From Clostridia bacterium (lineage in GTDB: Bacteria > Bacillota > Clostridia > Christensenellales > Aristaeellaceae), in contig JAFXCE010000032.1 of assembly GCA_017521565.1 (NCBI GenBank), positions 1 through 63,662 of the forward strand: a stretch of DNA of 63,662 bases. The letters are read 5' to 3'. Below, one piece after another: positions 34,032-43,046 of this stretch. Made by a program: the position numbers and the translations under genes. Under the pieces are notes generated by a model. It saw only the letters and a program-made list of their open reading frames with translations. It was not told the DNA's origin and made no database searches. Each line of letters begins with the position of its first letter. The first letter of the stretch is position 1.

Positions 34032-35222
34032 TTAACCGCCAATCAACATGCGCAGCCGTCGAAGCGCACCCAGCGGCAGATGCGCAATCCTGCGGATCAC
34101 CTTTTCCAGCTTTCCCGGGCCGGCAAGCAGCTTCATCACCCGCTTGCTGTCAAATCCCTGCTCCCTGAAGCCCCTGAAGAATGCCGCGCGCTTTGCATGC
34201 GCCTCTGCAGGTCTGACAAGGCATGGATTCATACGCAGCAAGCGATCAACTTCCCGGATCGGGAACACCGTCAGCTGCGAAGCGCAGGCGTCAAGATACT
34301 TCCGTCCCTTTTGCGTATTGACGAAAACCAGCGACAGACCCGTATCGTCATCCTGCTGAGGACACACTTCCTGCGCTCCCCAGAGATCGGCAATTGTGAT
34401 ATCGGCAGGGTGCTTATTGCCGCGCAGCTCCGTACACTGCGCGCAAGCCGGGCGCAGATACAGATTCTGCAAGAATCCATACAGAAACGGATCGGTCACC
34501 TGAGAACCCACATGTTCGCTGCCATCGTCAAAGGTCGCAACCGCAGAAAAATCCTTCCAGCCGTTTCGCTTGTCCCTGAACGTATACGCCGTCACTTTTT
34601 TTCCGTACTGCTGTTCCAGTTCCTTCAGATAGGATGCAAAGACCCCGGGAGCCGGAACGCCATGGCAGACAAAGTCAACCGTCAGCAGCTGATCCTCATG
34701 CTTTCCATGGAGCTTCGCCGCAAGTCCGCTGATCTGGCAGGGCGTTCCGGAAAAGAGCACCGGGATCCCACGCTCAAGCAGCGAAGCCGCATGACCGATC
34801 GCCTCCGCCGCATCGCTCTGCACATATTTGGAACCGCGAAGCGCCGAAAGCTCCGTCTCATCAAACGCGCCGATATGCTCTACACGCAGCGCCTCATCAA
34901 ACGCTGCGCCAAATACTACGCCGCCCTTTTTGAACATCTCCCGGGCAAGCGCCGTAAACACGCCGCCGGAAGAAGAAACGCCTCTCACCTGCGCATCACG
35001 ATGCTGCGCGCCGACAACCTGCGGCGTGTGTTCCTTCATAGGCTTTCCTGCCGGGCAGCGCTTTTCGCAGAGATCGCAATTCACACACAGCCCGCTATCA
35101 ACCGCAGGATAGAGAAAACCCTCTTCGTCCATCTTCATGGTGATGGCCGCCTTCGGGCAGACGCTTACGCATGCGCCGCAACCCGTGCATTCGAGCTTGT
35201 TTGCTCTGACTGTCGTTCTCAT
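34032..35222 (-). CDS. FrhB-like iron-sulfur protein of a glycan cluster
   Basis: Two ferredoxin-type clusters open the 396-residue protein (CTGCGACVSVCPKAAI, about 12-27, and CVNCDLCEKRCPAG, about 48-60). The coenzyme F420 hydrogenase/dehydrogenase beta-subunit N- and C-terminal domains follow (VSSSGGVFTALAREMF; GTPCQISGLAAKLHG; TVDFVCHGVPAP; DITIADLWGAQEV). Proteins of this kind are often next to polysaccharide pyruvyl transferases in surface glycan clusters; their redox partner and reaction are unknown. It follows such a transferase here by 11 bp. The ATG at 35222 has GAGGGG; one five codons earlier overlaps the previous stop. Confidence 0.9.
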   Translation of the reverse strand: MRTTVRANKLECTGCGACVSVCPKAAITMKMDEEGFLYPAVDSGLCVNCDLCEKRCPAGKPMKEHTPQVVGAQHRDAQVRGVSSSGGVFTALAREMFKKGGVVFGAAFDEALRVEHIGAFDETELSALRGSKYVQSDAAEAIGHAASLLERGIPVLFSGTPCQISGLAAKLHGKHEDQLLTVDFVCHGVPAPGVFASYLKELEQQYGKKVTAYTFRDKRNGWKDFSAVATFDDGSEHVGSQVTDPFLYGFLQNLYLRPACAQCTELRGNKHPADITIADLWGAQEVCPQQDDDTGLSLVFVNTQKGRKYLDACASQLTVFPIREVDRLLRMNPCLVRPAEAHAKRAAFFRGFREQGFDSKRVMKLLAGPGKLEKVIRRIAHLPLGALRRLRMLIGG

Positions 35223-35233
35223 CGTCTCGCCCC

Positions 35234-36394
35234 TCATCGTGCCAGATTCAGCACGGCGTCGATGGTTTCTTCTGCCCCTGCCGTATAGACCGGCAGTCTC
35301 TCTAATAGGAATCCGCGCTCCTTATTCCCACGCCGGATCAGCGCATCGTAAGATGCGATCAACTCCGCCTCGCCGCTGAGCTCCTGCACGGGAATCAGGT
35401 GTCCCGCCTCGTCGCCGAACAGATCACGGGCAATGCCCTTGGCCTTGACAGAATAGCCGATGACCAGCGTCGGCACAGCGCTTGAATACGCCGCAATCGA
35501 CGCATGCGTACGCGCCGTCACCAGCGCAGACAGCCTTCGAATATAGCCCTTGACCTGCAAAGCATTGAGCGAGCCCGGCAGCATAAACACGCGCGGTTCA
35601 TCCGCAAAGCGTTCCTTGAGCGCGCCAAGCGCCTTAAGGTCATTGTCCTTTTCCCAGATGACATGCGGAATCAGCGCGACGGCCGCATCGCTGGTTTTGA
35701 GAATATGACGCACAAGCGCAGCAAACGCTTCGATGGCCTTTGCTCCATCCTTGGCGCGATCCAGCACCAGCGGGCTGACATTCAGCCCCACCGTGTTTCC
35801 CGCTTTCCATGCAGCCGGCAGCGGCAGTTCCTCATACGCAAGCGTGAACGCCGGATCACACCAGCGGATCACAGGAAGGCCCGCCTCCAGCATCGCCTGC
35901 TCCGTGATCGTCTCGCGTGCAACAATCAGGTCATATGCCCGAAGGTCCTCGAGCGTGCGCGTTTTAAGCAGGTCCGGCTCGACCGAGCATCCCCAAAGCA
36001 CCATGGGCTTATTCGCCCGCTTGAGTCTGCCGTTGATCACCTGCAGATGCTCCTGAAAATTATAGCAGTACGTATCTCCGCCGATGGAAAGACAGATATC
36101 GCTGCGCTTACCGAGGTCAATCACCGTGCTATGCTTGCGGGCAACTTCCTGCTCGCGCGGAATACCCAGTCTGAAACCGATGGAATTGACAAAGCGGCGA
36201 ACGCTGTAAGGCGCAATCTCGCTGGAGATCACCTTTTCGATCCCATCAAGCCCTGCAGCAGCATCCAGCTTCGGCTGGTCCGACGCCAAGGCAAGCCTGG
36301 CTTTGCCGGTAAACAGCCCCGCTGTCGAACGGACGATGGCCTCGCAGCCGCGATTCTCACAGCCGCCATGGTTATAGAGCATGATGCGCTTCAT
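35234..36394 (-). CDS. Polysaccharide pyruvyl transferase family protein
   Basis: The 386-residue protein starts MKRIMLYNHGGCENRGCEAI, matching the GGxNxGxEAI start of the family. It has a GT-B-like layout with LSIGGDTYCYNF, VLWGCSVEPD, VARETITEQAMLEAG, NTVGLNVSPLVL and the late VTARTHASIAAYSSAVPTLVIGYSVKAKG (in parts). The late histidine in ARTHASI is the site conserved in pyruvyl transferases (H in SRLH/TRxH). It probably adds a ketal pyruvate from phosphoenolpyruvate to a sugar of the glycan made by the adjacent glycosyltransferases. It overlaps the previous gene by four bases (ATGA). Confidence 0.88.
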   Translation of the reverse strand: MKRIMLYNHGGCENRGCEAIVRSTAGLFTGKARLALASDQPKLDAAAGLDGIEKVISSEIAPYSVRRFVNSIGFRLGIPREQEVARKHSTVIDLGKRSDICLSIGGDTYCYNFQEHLQVINGRLKRANKPMVLWGCSVEPDLLKTRTLEDLRAYDLIVARETITEQAMLEAGLPVIRWCDPAFTLAYEELPLPAAWKAGNTVGLNVSPLVLDRAKDGAKAIEAFAALVRHILKTSDAAVALIPHVIWEKDNDLKALGALKERFADEPRVFMLPGSLNALQVKGYIRRLSALVTARTHASIAAYSSAVPTLVIGYSVKAKGIARDLFGDEAGHLIPVQELSGEAELIASYDALIRRGNKERGFLLERLPVYTAGAEETIDAVLNLAR

Positions 36395-37371
36395 CGCCGG
36401 ATCCCCCATCTCTTTCCTGTGATCTTTTCTCTTATCCGCATGAGCATATAAAACGCTGGGAAATGTCCTCCGGCAACCAGGCGATACAGCCTTTCATCCT
36501 GCCGGGCAATTCGCCTGGGGCACAGCCCTTCCATGACAAGCGGACGGACGCGTGCATCAAACGTGTCCATACAGGCCCTGATGCCCCGCTCCTTTTCGTC
36601 TATCCATACGCAGCTCTGCAAATAATCCCTGAAGTACCGCTCCTTGACGCCCTCTGCAAGCAGGATACCGCTCATTGCGCGCAGCATCGGCTGATGCGCG
36701 TCGCTGTAGCCCTTGATGCCGGCCATCGCAGAGCTGCCATGCACCCGGTATACATAGGTGTATTCCGGCAGATGCGCAACCCGCTTCGCCCGGCTGTAGA
36801 GCTGGAGGTTAAGGATCGCATCCTCGCCAATGCGCACCGACTCATCAAGGCTCAATCCGTCAAAGAGCGCGCGGTCATAGAGCTTATTCCAGATGTTGTT
36901 GTATATGCGGTGCATGTGGATAATCTCTTTGATGATTTCCGAAGGCTGCTGCACAACCGGCTCAACCTCAACCTGAACGCGCCGGTTGTTTTCCACCTCA
37001 AAGAGCGTGTGGTTGGCCGAAACAATCTGTGCGCCGGAACGCACAGCATGCTGATAAAGCAGCTGCAGGCTGTTCTCCTCGAGCGCATCATCCGCATCCA
37101 TAAAAGCGATATATCTGCCGCCCGCCAGTTCAAGTCCCCGGTTCCGCGCGCTGGATACGCCGCCATTTTTCACATGGATGACCTTTGCGCGCGGTTCGCC
37201 CTCGGCAAAGCGATCCAAAATGGCGCCGGTAGCATCCGTGGAGCCGTCATCGATCAGGATCATTTCAATCTCAGGCTGCTTCTGCGCCTTCAAGCTTTCC
37301 AGACATATGTTGAGATACCGATCTGCATTATAACAAGGCACGATGATGCTGATATCGGCCTGTCTGTTCAT
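36391..37371 (-). CDS. Family 2 glycosyltransferase
   Basis: The 326-residue protein has a GT-A fold: SIIVPCYNADRYLNICLESL, MILIDDGSTDATGAILD, NGGVSSARNRGLELAGG and the metal-binding FMDADDALEENSL (DxD, about 97-99). Acceptor and donor sugars cannot be read from sequence. The C-terminal ~150 residues are more variable, with ENSL and IGEDAILNLQLYSRAKRVAH. It is the fourth gene of a six-gene leftward unit, overlaps the pyruvyl transferase gene by four bases and lies 30 bp after another family-2 enzyme. Confidence 0.92.
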   Translation of the reverse strand: MNRQADISIIVPCYNADRYLNICLESLKAQKQPEIEMILIDDGSTDATGAILDRFAEGEPRAKVIHVKNGGVSSARNRGLELAGGRYIAFMDADDALEENSLQLLYQHAVRSGAQIVSANHTLFEVENNRRVQVEVEPVVQQPSEIIKEIIHMHRIYNNIWNKLYDRALFDGLSLDESVRIGEDAILNLQLYSRAKRVAHLPEYTYVYRVHGSSAMAGIKGYSDAHQPMLRAMSGILLAEGVKERYFRDYLQSCVWIDEKERGIRACMDTFDARVRPLVMEGLCPRRIARQDERLYRLVAGGHFPAFYMLMRIREKITGKRWGIRR

Positions 37372-37401
37372 TCGTGTGTTCCTCCACTTCGGGTGATGGG
37401 A

Positions 37402-38334
37402 TTATGGCAGCAGGAAGCTCGACGCAGGCAGGATCTTCAGCGCCGCGTAATACAGCTTCTGCTTTGCCGGAAGCGCCGAAAAATCCACGCCAGCCGTCAT
37501 GGCAGAAACCATGTTCCGGCTTAGCCTGCATGCCGCACGCAGCCTGCCGCAGTCCGCGCGCAGCGTACGCACATAGATGTCAATATGCGCCCGAAACAGC
37601 GCCGTTTCAAGGCCGTGTTTGGCAATAAACCGGCCGATTCCCTCCAGCATTGCTGTGCTGCGCTGGTAGCGGTCTGTCCGTGCGCGGGTCATGGCGGAAT
37701 CTCCGCCAAATTCATACACATAGATGGTTTCGCTGCTCATGCGCCATGCACGGGCAGCCATAAAAGCATCAAGATTGAACAGCACATCCTCGCCAACCTT
37801 CACGCCGAGCGGCGCAAGCACGCCATGGCCGCGGATGATGCTTGTGCGATAGAGGCGCGCACACATGCTGTTGAGCGCACTGTCACCGCGAATCAGGCTT
37901 TCAAGCACAACCTGAAGCGCACCATCTGCACAGACATGCTGCTCGACGCGCCCCCCTTCATCGCGAAAGCGCATCTCATAGGCACCGCAGACGATATCCA
38001 CGCTGTCAGCCGTCATGGAGAGCAGATGCTCAAGCGCATGCGGCAGCAGCCAGTCATCCGCATCGACAAAGAACAGCCAACTGCCCTTCGCTGCGCGAAT
38101 TCCCGCGTTGCGCGCGCTCGACACGCCTCCATTCTCCTGATGAATCACGCGCATGCGCGGTTCATCCTTTGCAATCCGCTCAAGGACGGCAAGCGTATCG
38201 TCTTTTGATCCATCGTCTACCGTGATCAATTCCCAATCTGCGATTGTCTGCGCCTGAATGCTTTCCACCGTACAGGCAAGCGTACTTCCATTCTGGTAGC
38301 AAGGCATGATGATCGATATCATTGGACTATGCAT
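37402..38334 (-). CDS. Family 2 glycosyltransferase
   Basis: Typical GT-A N terminus: ISIIMPCYQNGSTLACTVES, LITVDDGSKDDTLAVLE, NGGVSSARNAGIRAAKG and the metal site FFVDADDWLLPHALE. It shares with its neighbours the mid-chain VGEDVLFNLDAFMA, so the four family-2 enzymes of this unit look like paralogues. The start at 38334 has GGAGATG upstream and overlaps the previous gene by eight bases; a second ATG four codons on is possible. Length 310 is normal. Confidence 0.92.
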   Translation of the reverse strand: MHSPMISIIMPCYQNGSTLACTVESIQAQTIADWELITVDDGSKDDTLAVLERIAKDEPRMRVIHQENGGVSSARNAGIRAAKGSWLFFVDADDWLLPHALEHLLSMTADSVDIVCGAYEMRFRDEGGRVEQHVCADGALQVVLESLIRGDSALNSMCARLYRTSIIRGHGVLAPLGVKVGEDVLFNLDAFMAARAWRMSSETIYVYEFGGDSAMTRARTDRYQRSTAMLEGIGRFIAKHGLETALFRAHIDIYVRTLRADCGRLRAACRLSRNMVSAMTAGVDFSALPAKQKLYYAALKILPASSFLLP

Positions 38335-39352
38335 CCGGCATCTCCTTCCTCGCTCGCAGATAGAACGCAGCCTCTCTCGCCTTGCGGCGGATCACCTGCA
38401 CAGGATAGATCGCAGGGTAAACAATCGGATACAGGCCGCGCTTCACAATACAGGCAAGCAGCCATGCAGCAGCCGTCATGCGCGATGTATCCAGACGGTC
38501 CACCACCACAAGCGGCACAGCCTTTTTCCGAAAACCGCCCATAACGCCCTGTACCCCGCCATCTTTATACAAGCGCAGGGCGACACTGTCAAGGTAGGCG
38601 CCGTAATACGCCTCCATGGCTTTTCGCTTCAGAAGCACCTCGCGCATGGCGCGAAGCCATGGCAGATGTTTGTCAAACTCCGAGGCGGTCTGGCTCTGCG
38701 TAGCGGAAGCCGCATGCATGCGATACAGATACGTGGCCTTGTTGACATAGGCAATCCCGCGTCCGCAAAGCACGGCTTCCAGATTAAACAGCGCATCCTC
38801 CGCGATGCGGACACTGCGATCAAGCCGCAGACCTTCGCGCTCAATCAGCGCCCGACGATGCAGTTTGTTGCACATGATGTTGAGCACGCAGTCGCCCTCG
38901 ATCAGACGGAGCGCAGCCGCGCGCTTTTTGGCCTCTCCCTTGAGATCCATCCAGCGTGTCTCGGGAATCACAATTTCCTCCGAACCCGCATCCGTAAACG
39001 TCTTATGCGCACAGACGACCATATCCACTCCAGCCTCCGCCGCAGACAGCATCGTCTCGAGCATATCCGGCACAATCAAATCGTCGCTGTCCACAAACGT
39101 CACCCATTCGCCGCAGCTGTGATCAAGCCCCAGATTGCGCGCAGCGGAAACACCGCTGTTCTTCTGGCTGAGCACGCGCACGCGTGCGTCCTGCTCAGCT
39201 ATGCGCTGCGCAATCGCCAGCGTCCGATCTGTCGATCCGTCGTCGACGAGAATCACCTCGAAATCCGTCATCGTCTGCGCGAGCACGGACGCCATACAGG
39301 CTTCCAGATACGTTGCACTGTTATAGCACGGAATGATGATGCTGACCCTCAT
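38327..39352 (-). CDS. Family 2 glycosyltransferase
   Basis: The 341-residue enzyme begins MRVSIIIPCYNSATYLEACM, with VILVDDGSTDRTLAIAQ, NSGVSAARNLGLDHS and the metal site FVDSDDLIVPDML. It shares IAEDALFNLEAVLCG with its neighbours. A hydrophobic segment near the C terminus (WLLACIVKRGLYPIVYPAIYP) may bring it to the membrane, where lipid-linked acceptors lie. The ATG follows GGGAGG, and ATGA overlaps the upstream gene by four bases. Confidence 0.92.
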   Translation of the reverse strand: MRVSIIIPCYNSATYLEACMASVLAQTMTDFEVILVDDGSTDRTLAIAQRIAEQDARVRVLSQKNSGVSAARNLGLDHSCGEWVTFVDSDDLIVPDMLETMLSAAEAGVDMVVCAHKTFTDAGSEEIVIPETRWMDLKGEAKKRAAALRLIEGDCVLNIMCNKLHRRALIEREGLRLDRSVRIAEDALFNLEAVLCGRGIAYVNKATYLYRMHAASATQSQTASEFDKHLPWLRAMREVLLKRKAMEAYYGAYLDSVALRLYKDGGVQGVMGGFRKKAVPLVVVDRLDTSRMTAAAWLLACIVKRGLYPIVYPAIYPVQVIRRKAREAAFYLRARKEMPDA

Positions 39353-40392
39353 ACCTGAGCCTCCCGCCCCTGCACAAGCGCGGCAGCGCCCTTCACATTG
39401 CCGCGCAGCCAGCGCAGCGCGAAGAGGCGCGCACGTACCTGTGTGCGGATTCCCTTATGCGTTTTCAGCGTGTACATCAAAAGCGGCATCGGCGAAAGCA
39501 GCGCCCGCAGCAGGCCGCGCATGGTAGAATTCTTGCCGTATTCCTCCATGGCACGATATACGTCCTCGCTCTTCGGGTCAAACCGGATACCCTTGGTGAT
39601 CAGCTTATCATAACAGAGCACCGGCAGAACATTTCGAATCTCCTCAAAACAACCGCAGGCCTTCGCATATTCCGTCAGCCGGACAGAGAGCGTCATCAGC
39701 CGCCACGCAAGACGCGGCTTGGCAAGTCCCATGAGCGAATCACCGCGCTGAACATAGTATACATACGGCTTTGAAAGCGCTGCGATCTTCTTCGTGTGCA
39801 GCAGGTACATCGCGGAAAAGAGCGTATCCTCCGCAAAAACCTCGTTATTAGGCGCATAGCGCAGGCCGTTTTCTTCGATCACACTGCGGCGATAGAGCTT
39901 GCTCCACGCCTCCTGACCATGCCGATAGGGCATCCAGTAGCGATAGAAATAATTGGCAAGACCAAGCGCCTGCAGATCGATCGTCTCATCGGTCATATCC
40001 AGATATGCGCCCTTCTGCACGCCATCCACAACAAGCTGATAATTGAAAAGCACCTGCTCCGCGCCGGTTTCCTCCGCGGCGCGAACGGCATCCTCCAGCA
40101 GTGTCGGCGCGATATAGTCATCCGAATCGACAAATGCGATATACTCACCCTTCGCAACATCGAGCCCCGCGTTGCGCGCAGAAGACAACCCCCCGTTTTC
40201 CTTATGCACCTGCCGGATACGGGCGTCCTTGTCCGCATAGGCCTGCATGATCGCCGGGCAACCATCCTTTGTGCCGTCGTTGACCAGAATCAGTTCAAAA
40301 TCCTCAAATGTCTGCGCAAGAATGCTGTCGATGCAGCGCGCAAGATACTGTTCCACCTGATATACCGGCACAATCACACTCACTCGACACAT
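39349..40392 (-). CDS. Family 2 glycosyltransferase, first gene of the unit
   Basis: The 347-residue enzyme begins MCRVSVIVPVYQVEQYLARC, with LILVNDGTKDGCPAIMQ (DGT where the others have DGS), NGGLSSARNAGLDVAKG and the metal site FVDSDDYIAPTLLE. VFAEDTLFSAMYLLHTKK replaces the GEDxLFN pattern of its neighbours. I chose the ATG at 40392, after GGGGG; eleven more codons are open upstream. It is the first gene behind the promoter at 40434-40463 and leads the glycan unit that runs to 34032. Confidence 0.92.
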   Translation of the reverse strand: MCRVSVIVPVYQVEQYLARCIDSILAQTFEDFELILVNDGTKDGCPAIMQAYADKDARIRQVHKENGGLSSARNAGLDVAKGEYIAFVDSDDYIAPTLLEDAVRAAEETGAEQVLFNYQLVVDGVQKGAYLDMTDETIDLQALGLANYFYRYWMPYRHGQEAWSKLYRRSVIEENGLRYAPNNEVFAEDTLFSAMYLLHTKKIAALSKPYVYYVQRGDSLMGLAKPRLAWRLMTLSVRLTEYAKACGCFEEIRNVLPVLCYDKLITKGIRFDPKSEDVYRAMEEYGKNSTMRGLLRALLSPMPLLMYTLKTHKGIRTQVRARLFALRWLRGNVKGAAALVQGREAQV

Positions 40393-40433
40393 CGCAAACA
40401 CCCCCATTTCGACATACATAATCATACAGATTG

Positions 40434-40463
40434 ATTATACCATATTCCACACGCGAAAGACAA
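40434..40463 (-). promoter_or_regulatory. Promoter of the first glycan operon (extended -10)
   Basis: Leftward TTGTCT (40458-40463) and TATAAT (40434-40439) are 18 bp apart, with TGG directly before TATAAT (extended -10). The -35 element lies in the U-rich tail of the terminator that ends the S41 protease gene. Confidence 0.7.
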
Positions 40464-40487
40464 GAGCCTCCACTTTTCAGTGAAGGC
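40456..40487 (-). terminator. Terminator of the S41 protease gene
   Basis: Leftward, GCCTTCAC pairs with GTGGAGGC (one G-T pair) around TGAAAA, then TCTTGTCTTT. It overlaps the promoter of the next unit. Confidence 0.65.
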
Positions 40488-40501
40488 CCATATGCATATG
40501 G

Positions 40502-41731
40502 TTATTGGATTTCTCCGGTTTGAATCAGTTCTATCGCTTTCTGAAGCTGTGCATCCTGGTCGTGCGGGAGATTGTTGATGCCATAAAGCGTCACGACATC
40601 CTCATTAAGCTCCACGACGACATCCGGCTCAATACCGACTTCGTGGATGCATTCGCCGCTGGGCGTATAGTAGCGTGCCGTCGTAACCTTCAGGCCGCTG
40701 CCATCCGGAAAATCCACCACGCTCTGCACAACGCCTTTGCCAAACGTTTTGGTGCCAACAAGCGTGCCCGCGCCGTAATCGCGAATCGCTCCGGCGAGGA
40801 TTTCCGAAGCGCTGGCAGAATACTCATTGACCAGCACCGCCATCGGAACATCATAATAGTTCTCGTCAATTTCGTACCGGTCCTCGCGGCCAAGCTTATC
40901 GCGCACGGACACAACCGTACCCTGCGGCAGAATCATATCCGCCAGCGCAACGCTGGCATCCAGCAATCCGCCTCCATTGTTGCGCAGATCGATGATCACG
41001 CCGGAAACATTGGCAGCCTGAAAACTCGCAAGCGCCTGCTCAAAGCCTTCGACTGCATTGCCCAGAAAGTCATAGACCATCACATAGCCGATATTGCCTT
41101 CCAGAATCTGCGATTCTACATACGTGATATTGACAATCTTACGCGTGATATCAAAGTCGATCGTTTCGAGACCGCGCATAACCGTCACCTTGACCGATTC
41201 GCCCGGCGTACCGCGCATGACGTCGACCGCCGCATCCATCTCATACGCGGAATAGTAGACATCGTTCACGTAGACGATCTTATCCCCCGTACGCATACCG
41301 ACTTCCTCTGCAGGGCTCCCCTTAAAGACGCGCGTAACCGTGATCAGCTGATCTGTAGGATCTGCAAGAAGCTGGCAGCCAATACCTGCATATTCGCCCT
41401 CCGTCTCCTCGTTGAACGCCTCCATATCCTCTTTCGTGTAGTACGTGCTGTAGACATCTCCGATTCCTGCAATCAGCCCCCACGCGGCGCTTTCGAGCAT
41501 TTCCTCCGTATCCACATCCTCGTAGTAATACATATCCACAAGCTGCATGAGCACATCGAGTTTCTCATATTGCAAAAGCCGCTCATACTCTTCACGGGGG
41601 ATGGTCACATCCCCCTGCTGCCTGAACATGGGCAGCTTCGACGCGCCGCAGGCCGTGGACATGCAGACAACCATCAGGATCACAGCCGCAGTCAGCGAAA
41701 TGGTAACATGTTTGCGCTTCACTCTGTTCAC
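40502..41731 (-). CDS. S41 (C-terminal processing) protease, lipoprotein
   Basis: The 409-residue protein has a signal peptide ending in a lipobox-like STAC (Cys 28), so it is likely anchored outside the membrane. A PDZ domain (about 105-195: AGIGCQLLADPTDQ, VGMRTGDKIVYVNDV) is followed by the protease domain with GVIIDLRNNGGGLLDASV, the catalytic serine in VNEYSASASEILAGA and the lysine in VGTKTFGKGVVQSV. Substrates may be envelope proteins or sporulation factors. The GTG start follows AAAGGA. It has no promoter of its own that I can see; a hairpin separates it from the upstream regulator gene. Confidence 0.93.
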   Translation of the reverse strand: MNRVKRKHVTISLTAAVILMVVCMSTACGASKLPMFRQQGDVTIPREEYERLLQYEKLDVLMQLVDMYYYEDVDTEEMLESAAWGLIAGIGDVYSTYYTKEDMEAFNEETEGEYAGIGCQLLADPTDQLITVTRVFKGSPAEEVGMRTGDKIVYVNDVYYSAYEMDAAVDVMRGTPGESVKVTVMRGLETIDFDITRKIVNITYVESQILEGNIGYVMVYDFLGNAVEGFEQALASFQAANVSGVIIDLRNNGGGLLDASVALADMILPQGTVVSVRDKLGREDRYEIDENYYDVPMAVLVNEYSASASEILAGAIRDYGAGTLVGTKTFGKGVVQSVVDFPDGSGLKVTTARYYTPSGECIHEVGIEPDVVVELNEDVVTLYGINNLPHDQDAQLQKAIELIQTGEIQ

Positions 41732-41747
41732 GTTTCCTTTCTATTTC

Positions 41748-41779
41748 AAAACAGCCGGCGATTGGCGCCGGCTGTCTTT
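41748..41779. terminator. Hairpin between the CdaR-type regulator and S41 protease genes
   Basis: A perfect 10-bp stem (ACAGCCGGCG / CGCCGGCTGT) with the loop ATTGG on the plus strand. Leftward it is followed by TTTTG, rightward by CTTTTG. As the S41 gene has no clear promoter, partial read-through may feed it. Confidence 0.7.
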
Positions 41780-41786
41780 TGCAGAA

Positions 41787-42857
41787 TCAATATACGGGAC
41801 GGGGCTTATCCTTGCCGCTCTTGCCAAGCAGCATCATCATCTTGAAGGTCACCGCATCGTCAAACTTCCGCAGATCCAGACCGGTCTGGCGCTGCACCTT
41901 GTCAAGGCGGTAAACAAGCGTATTGCGATGGATATACAGCTGGCGCGCGGTATCCGAAAGATTGAGATCCTTAGCAAAGAACATCTCAATGGTGTGAAGC
42001 ATCTCGTCGTTAAACAGACGCGCAGTCTTGCGATTGAAGAGAATGCTGTGATAACGGGCACCCATCTCGCGCGGGATATCCATCAGGAAGCGCTCGAGCA
42101 CGAGGCCGCGATAGATGTAGATGTGCTGATCGTTGAGGAAGATACGGCCAACCTCAACAGCGCGGCGGGACTCGCGATAGCTCTCGCCAATCTCCGGGAA
42201 GGTCTTCTTCGGTTCGCCGATACCGATGACGCAGCTCTTGCCCACCTCATCAAGCAGGGTCTGCTCGATGGCTTCGGCCAGCTGATACAGCTCGTCAAAG
42301 GACTCGATATTGTCCATGCTCTTGAGGAACACGACGGTATGACGGTCCATCTCCACGAGCAGATCGCCGCTCGCGCGCGGAACAAGTTCCTCAAGCATGT
42401 TGAACGCGGTTTCATTTTCAGTCTGCAGAATCTGGAAGGTGAGCACGCAGCGCTCACGGTTCATTTCAATCTGATGCTCATGCGCAAGCGCCTCAAGCTC
42501 AGAACCGGTCAGTTCGTCGCGGAGGACACGGCGGTAAACATCGTAGCGGCTCTGGATCGGCGCCTCGCCGCGGCCCATGGACTGGATCATCGCACCGGCG
42601 AGCACGATGCAGTCATGCGTCGCAGCACCCTGCGCATCCGCGCAGAGGATCAGTTCCGGCGTAATGCCAATCATCAGGAAAGTCTTGCCTTCAAAGGCAA
42701 CCGGCATACCCGGTTCCATGAACTCAGGCAGGCTGATCTTGCTGCGGTTTTCTTCCGGCAGAAGAACGGTGCCTTCGGTATCAAGCAGCCACAGCGGCTG
42801 CATCAGGCGGGCGAGAACCTGCTGAATCTGGTTCAGAAACCGCTTTTCAGGAATCAT
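41787..42857 (-). CDS. CdaR/PucR-type transcriptional regulator
   Basis: The 356-residue protein has an N-terminal sensor-like region (about 1-130, with PLWLLDTEGTVLLPEENRS), a GGDEF-like middle (about 150-270), and a C-terminal PucR-type helix-turn-helix: DLNLSDTARQLYIHRNTLVYRLDKVQRQTGLDLR (in parts). Such proteins usually activate sugar-acid or purine catabolic genes. The signal here is unknown. Its neighbour msmX, encoding the shared sugar-ABC ATPase, makes a carbohydrate-related role likely. The start (ATG 42857) follows AAAGGGG. A -10 element TATAAT lies at 42910-42915. Confidence 0.88.
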   Translation of the reverse strand: MIPEKRFLNQIQQVLARLMQPLWLLDTEGTVLLPEENRSKISLPEFMEPGMPVAFEGKTFLMIGITPELILCADAQGAATHDCIVLAGAMIQSMGRGEAPIQSRYDVYRRVLRDELTGSELEALAHEHQIEMNRERCVLTFQILQTENETAFNMLEELVPRASGDLLVEMDRHTVVFLKSMDNIESFDELYQLAEAIEQTLLDEVGKSCVIGIGEPKKTFPEIGESYRESRRAVEVGRIFLNDQHIYIYRGLVLERFLMDIPREMGARYHSILFNRKTARLFNDEMLHTIEMFFAKDLNLSDTARQLYIHRNTLVYRLDKVQRQTGLDLRKFDDAVTFKMMMLLGKSGKDKPRPVY

Positions 42858-42909
42858 TATGTTCATTCCCCTTTCGAGAATACTAGTCAATTAATACAGA
42901 TACAAATTT

Positions 42910-42915
42910 ATTATA
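42910..42915 (-). promoter_or_regulatory. Candidate -10 element of the regulator gene
   Basis: A perfect TATAAT lies about 55 bases before the regulator ATG. The -35 at the right distance (TAGATT) is poor, so an activator or autoregulation is possible. Confidence 0.35.
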
Positions 42916-43001
42916 GCGCATTATCATTCAAAAATCTATATCTTTCAAAAAATATCTCCGCAAATTTGGTAAAATATGCCGTATTTTTGTGGAACTAGCA
43001 C

Positions 43002-43033
43002 AAAAAGAGACCACACCGAAACGGTGTGGTCTC
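43002..43033 (-). terminator. Terminator of msmX
   Basis: A perfect 12-bp stem (GAGACCACACCG) with a three-base loop, then TTTTT leftward. It lies 13 bases after the msmX stop. Confidence 0.9.
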
Positions 43034-43046
43034 GAATATGAACAAA

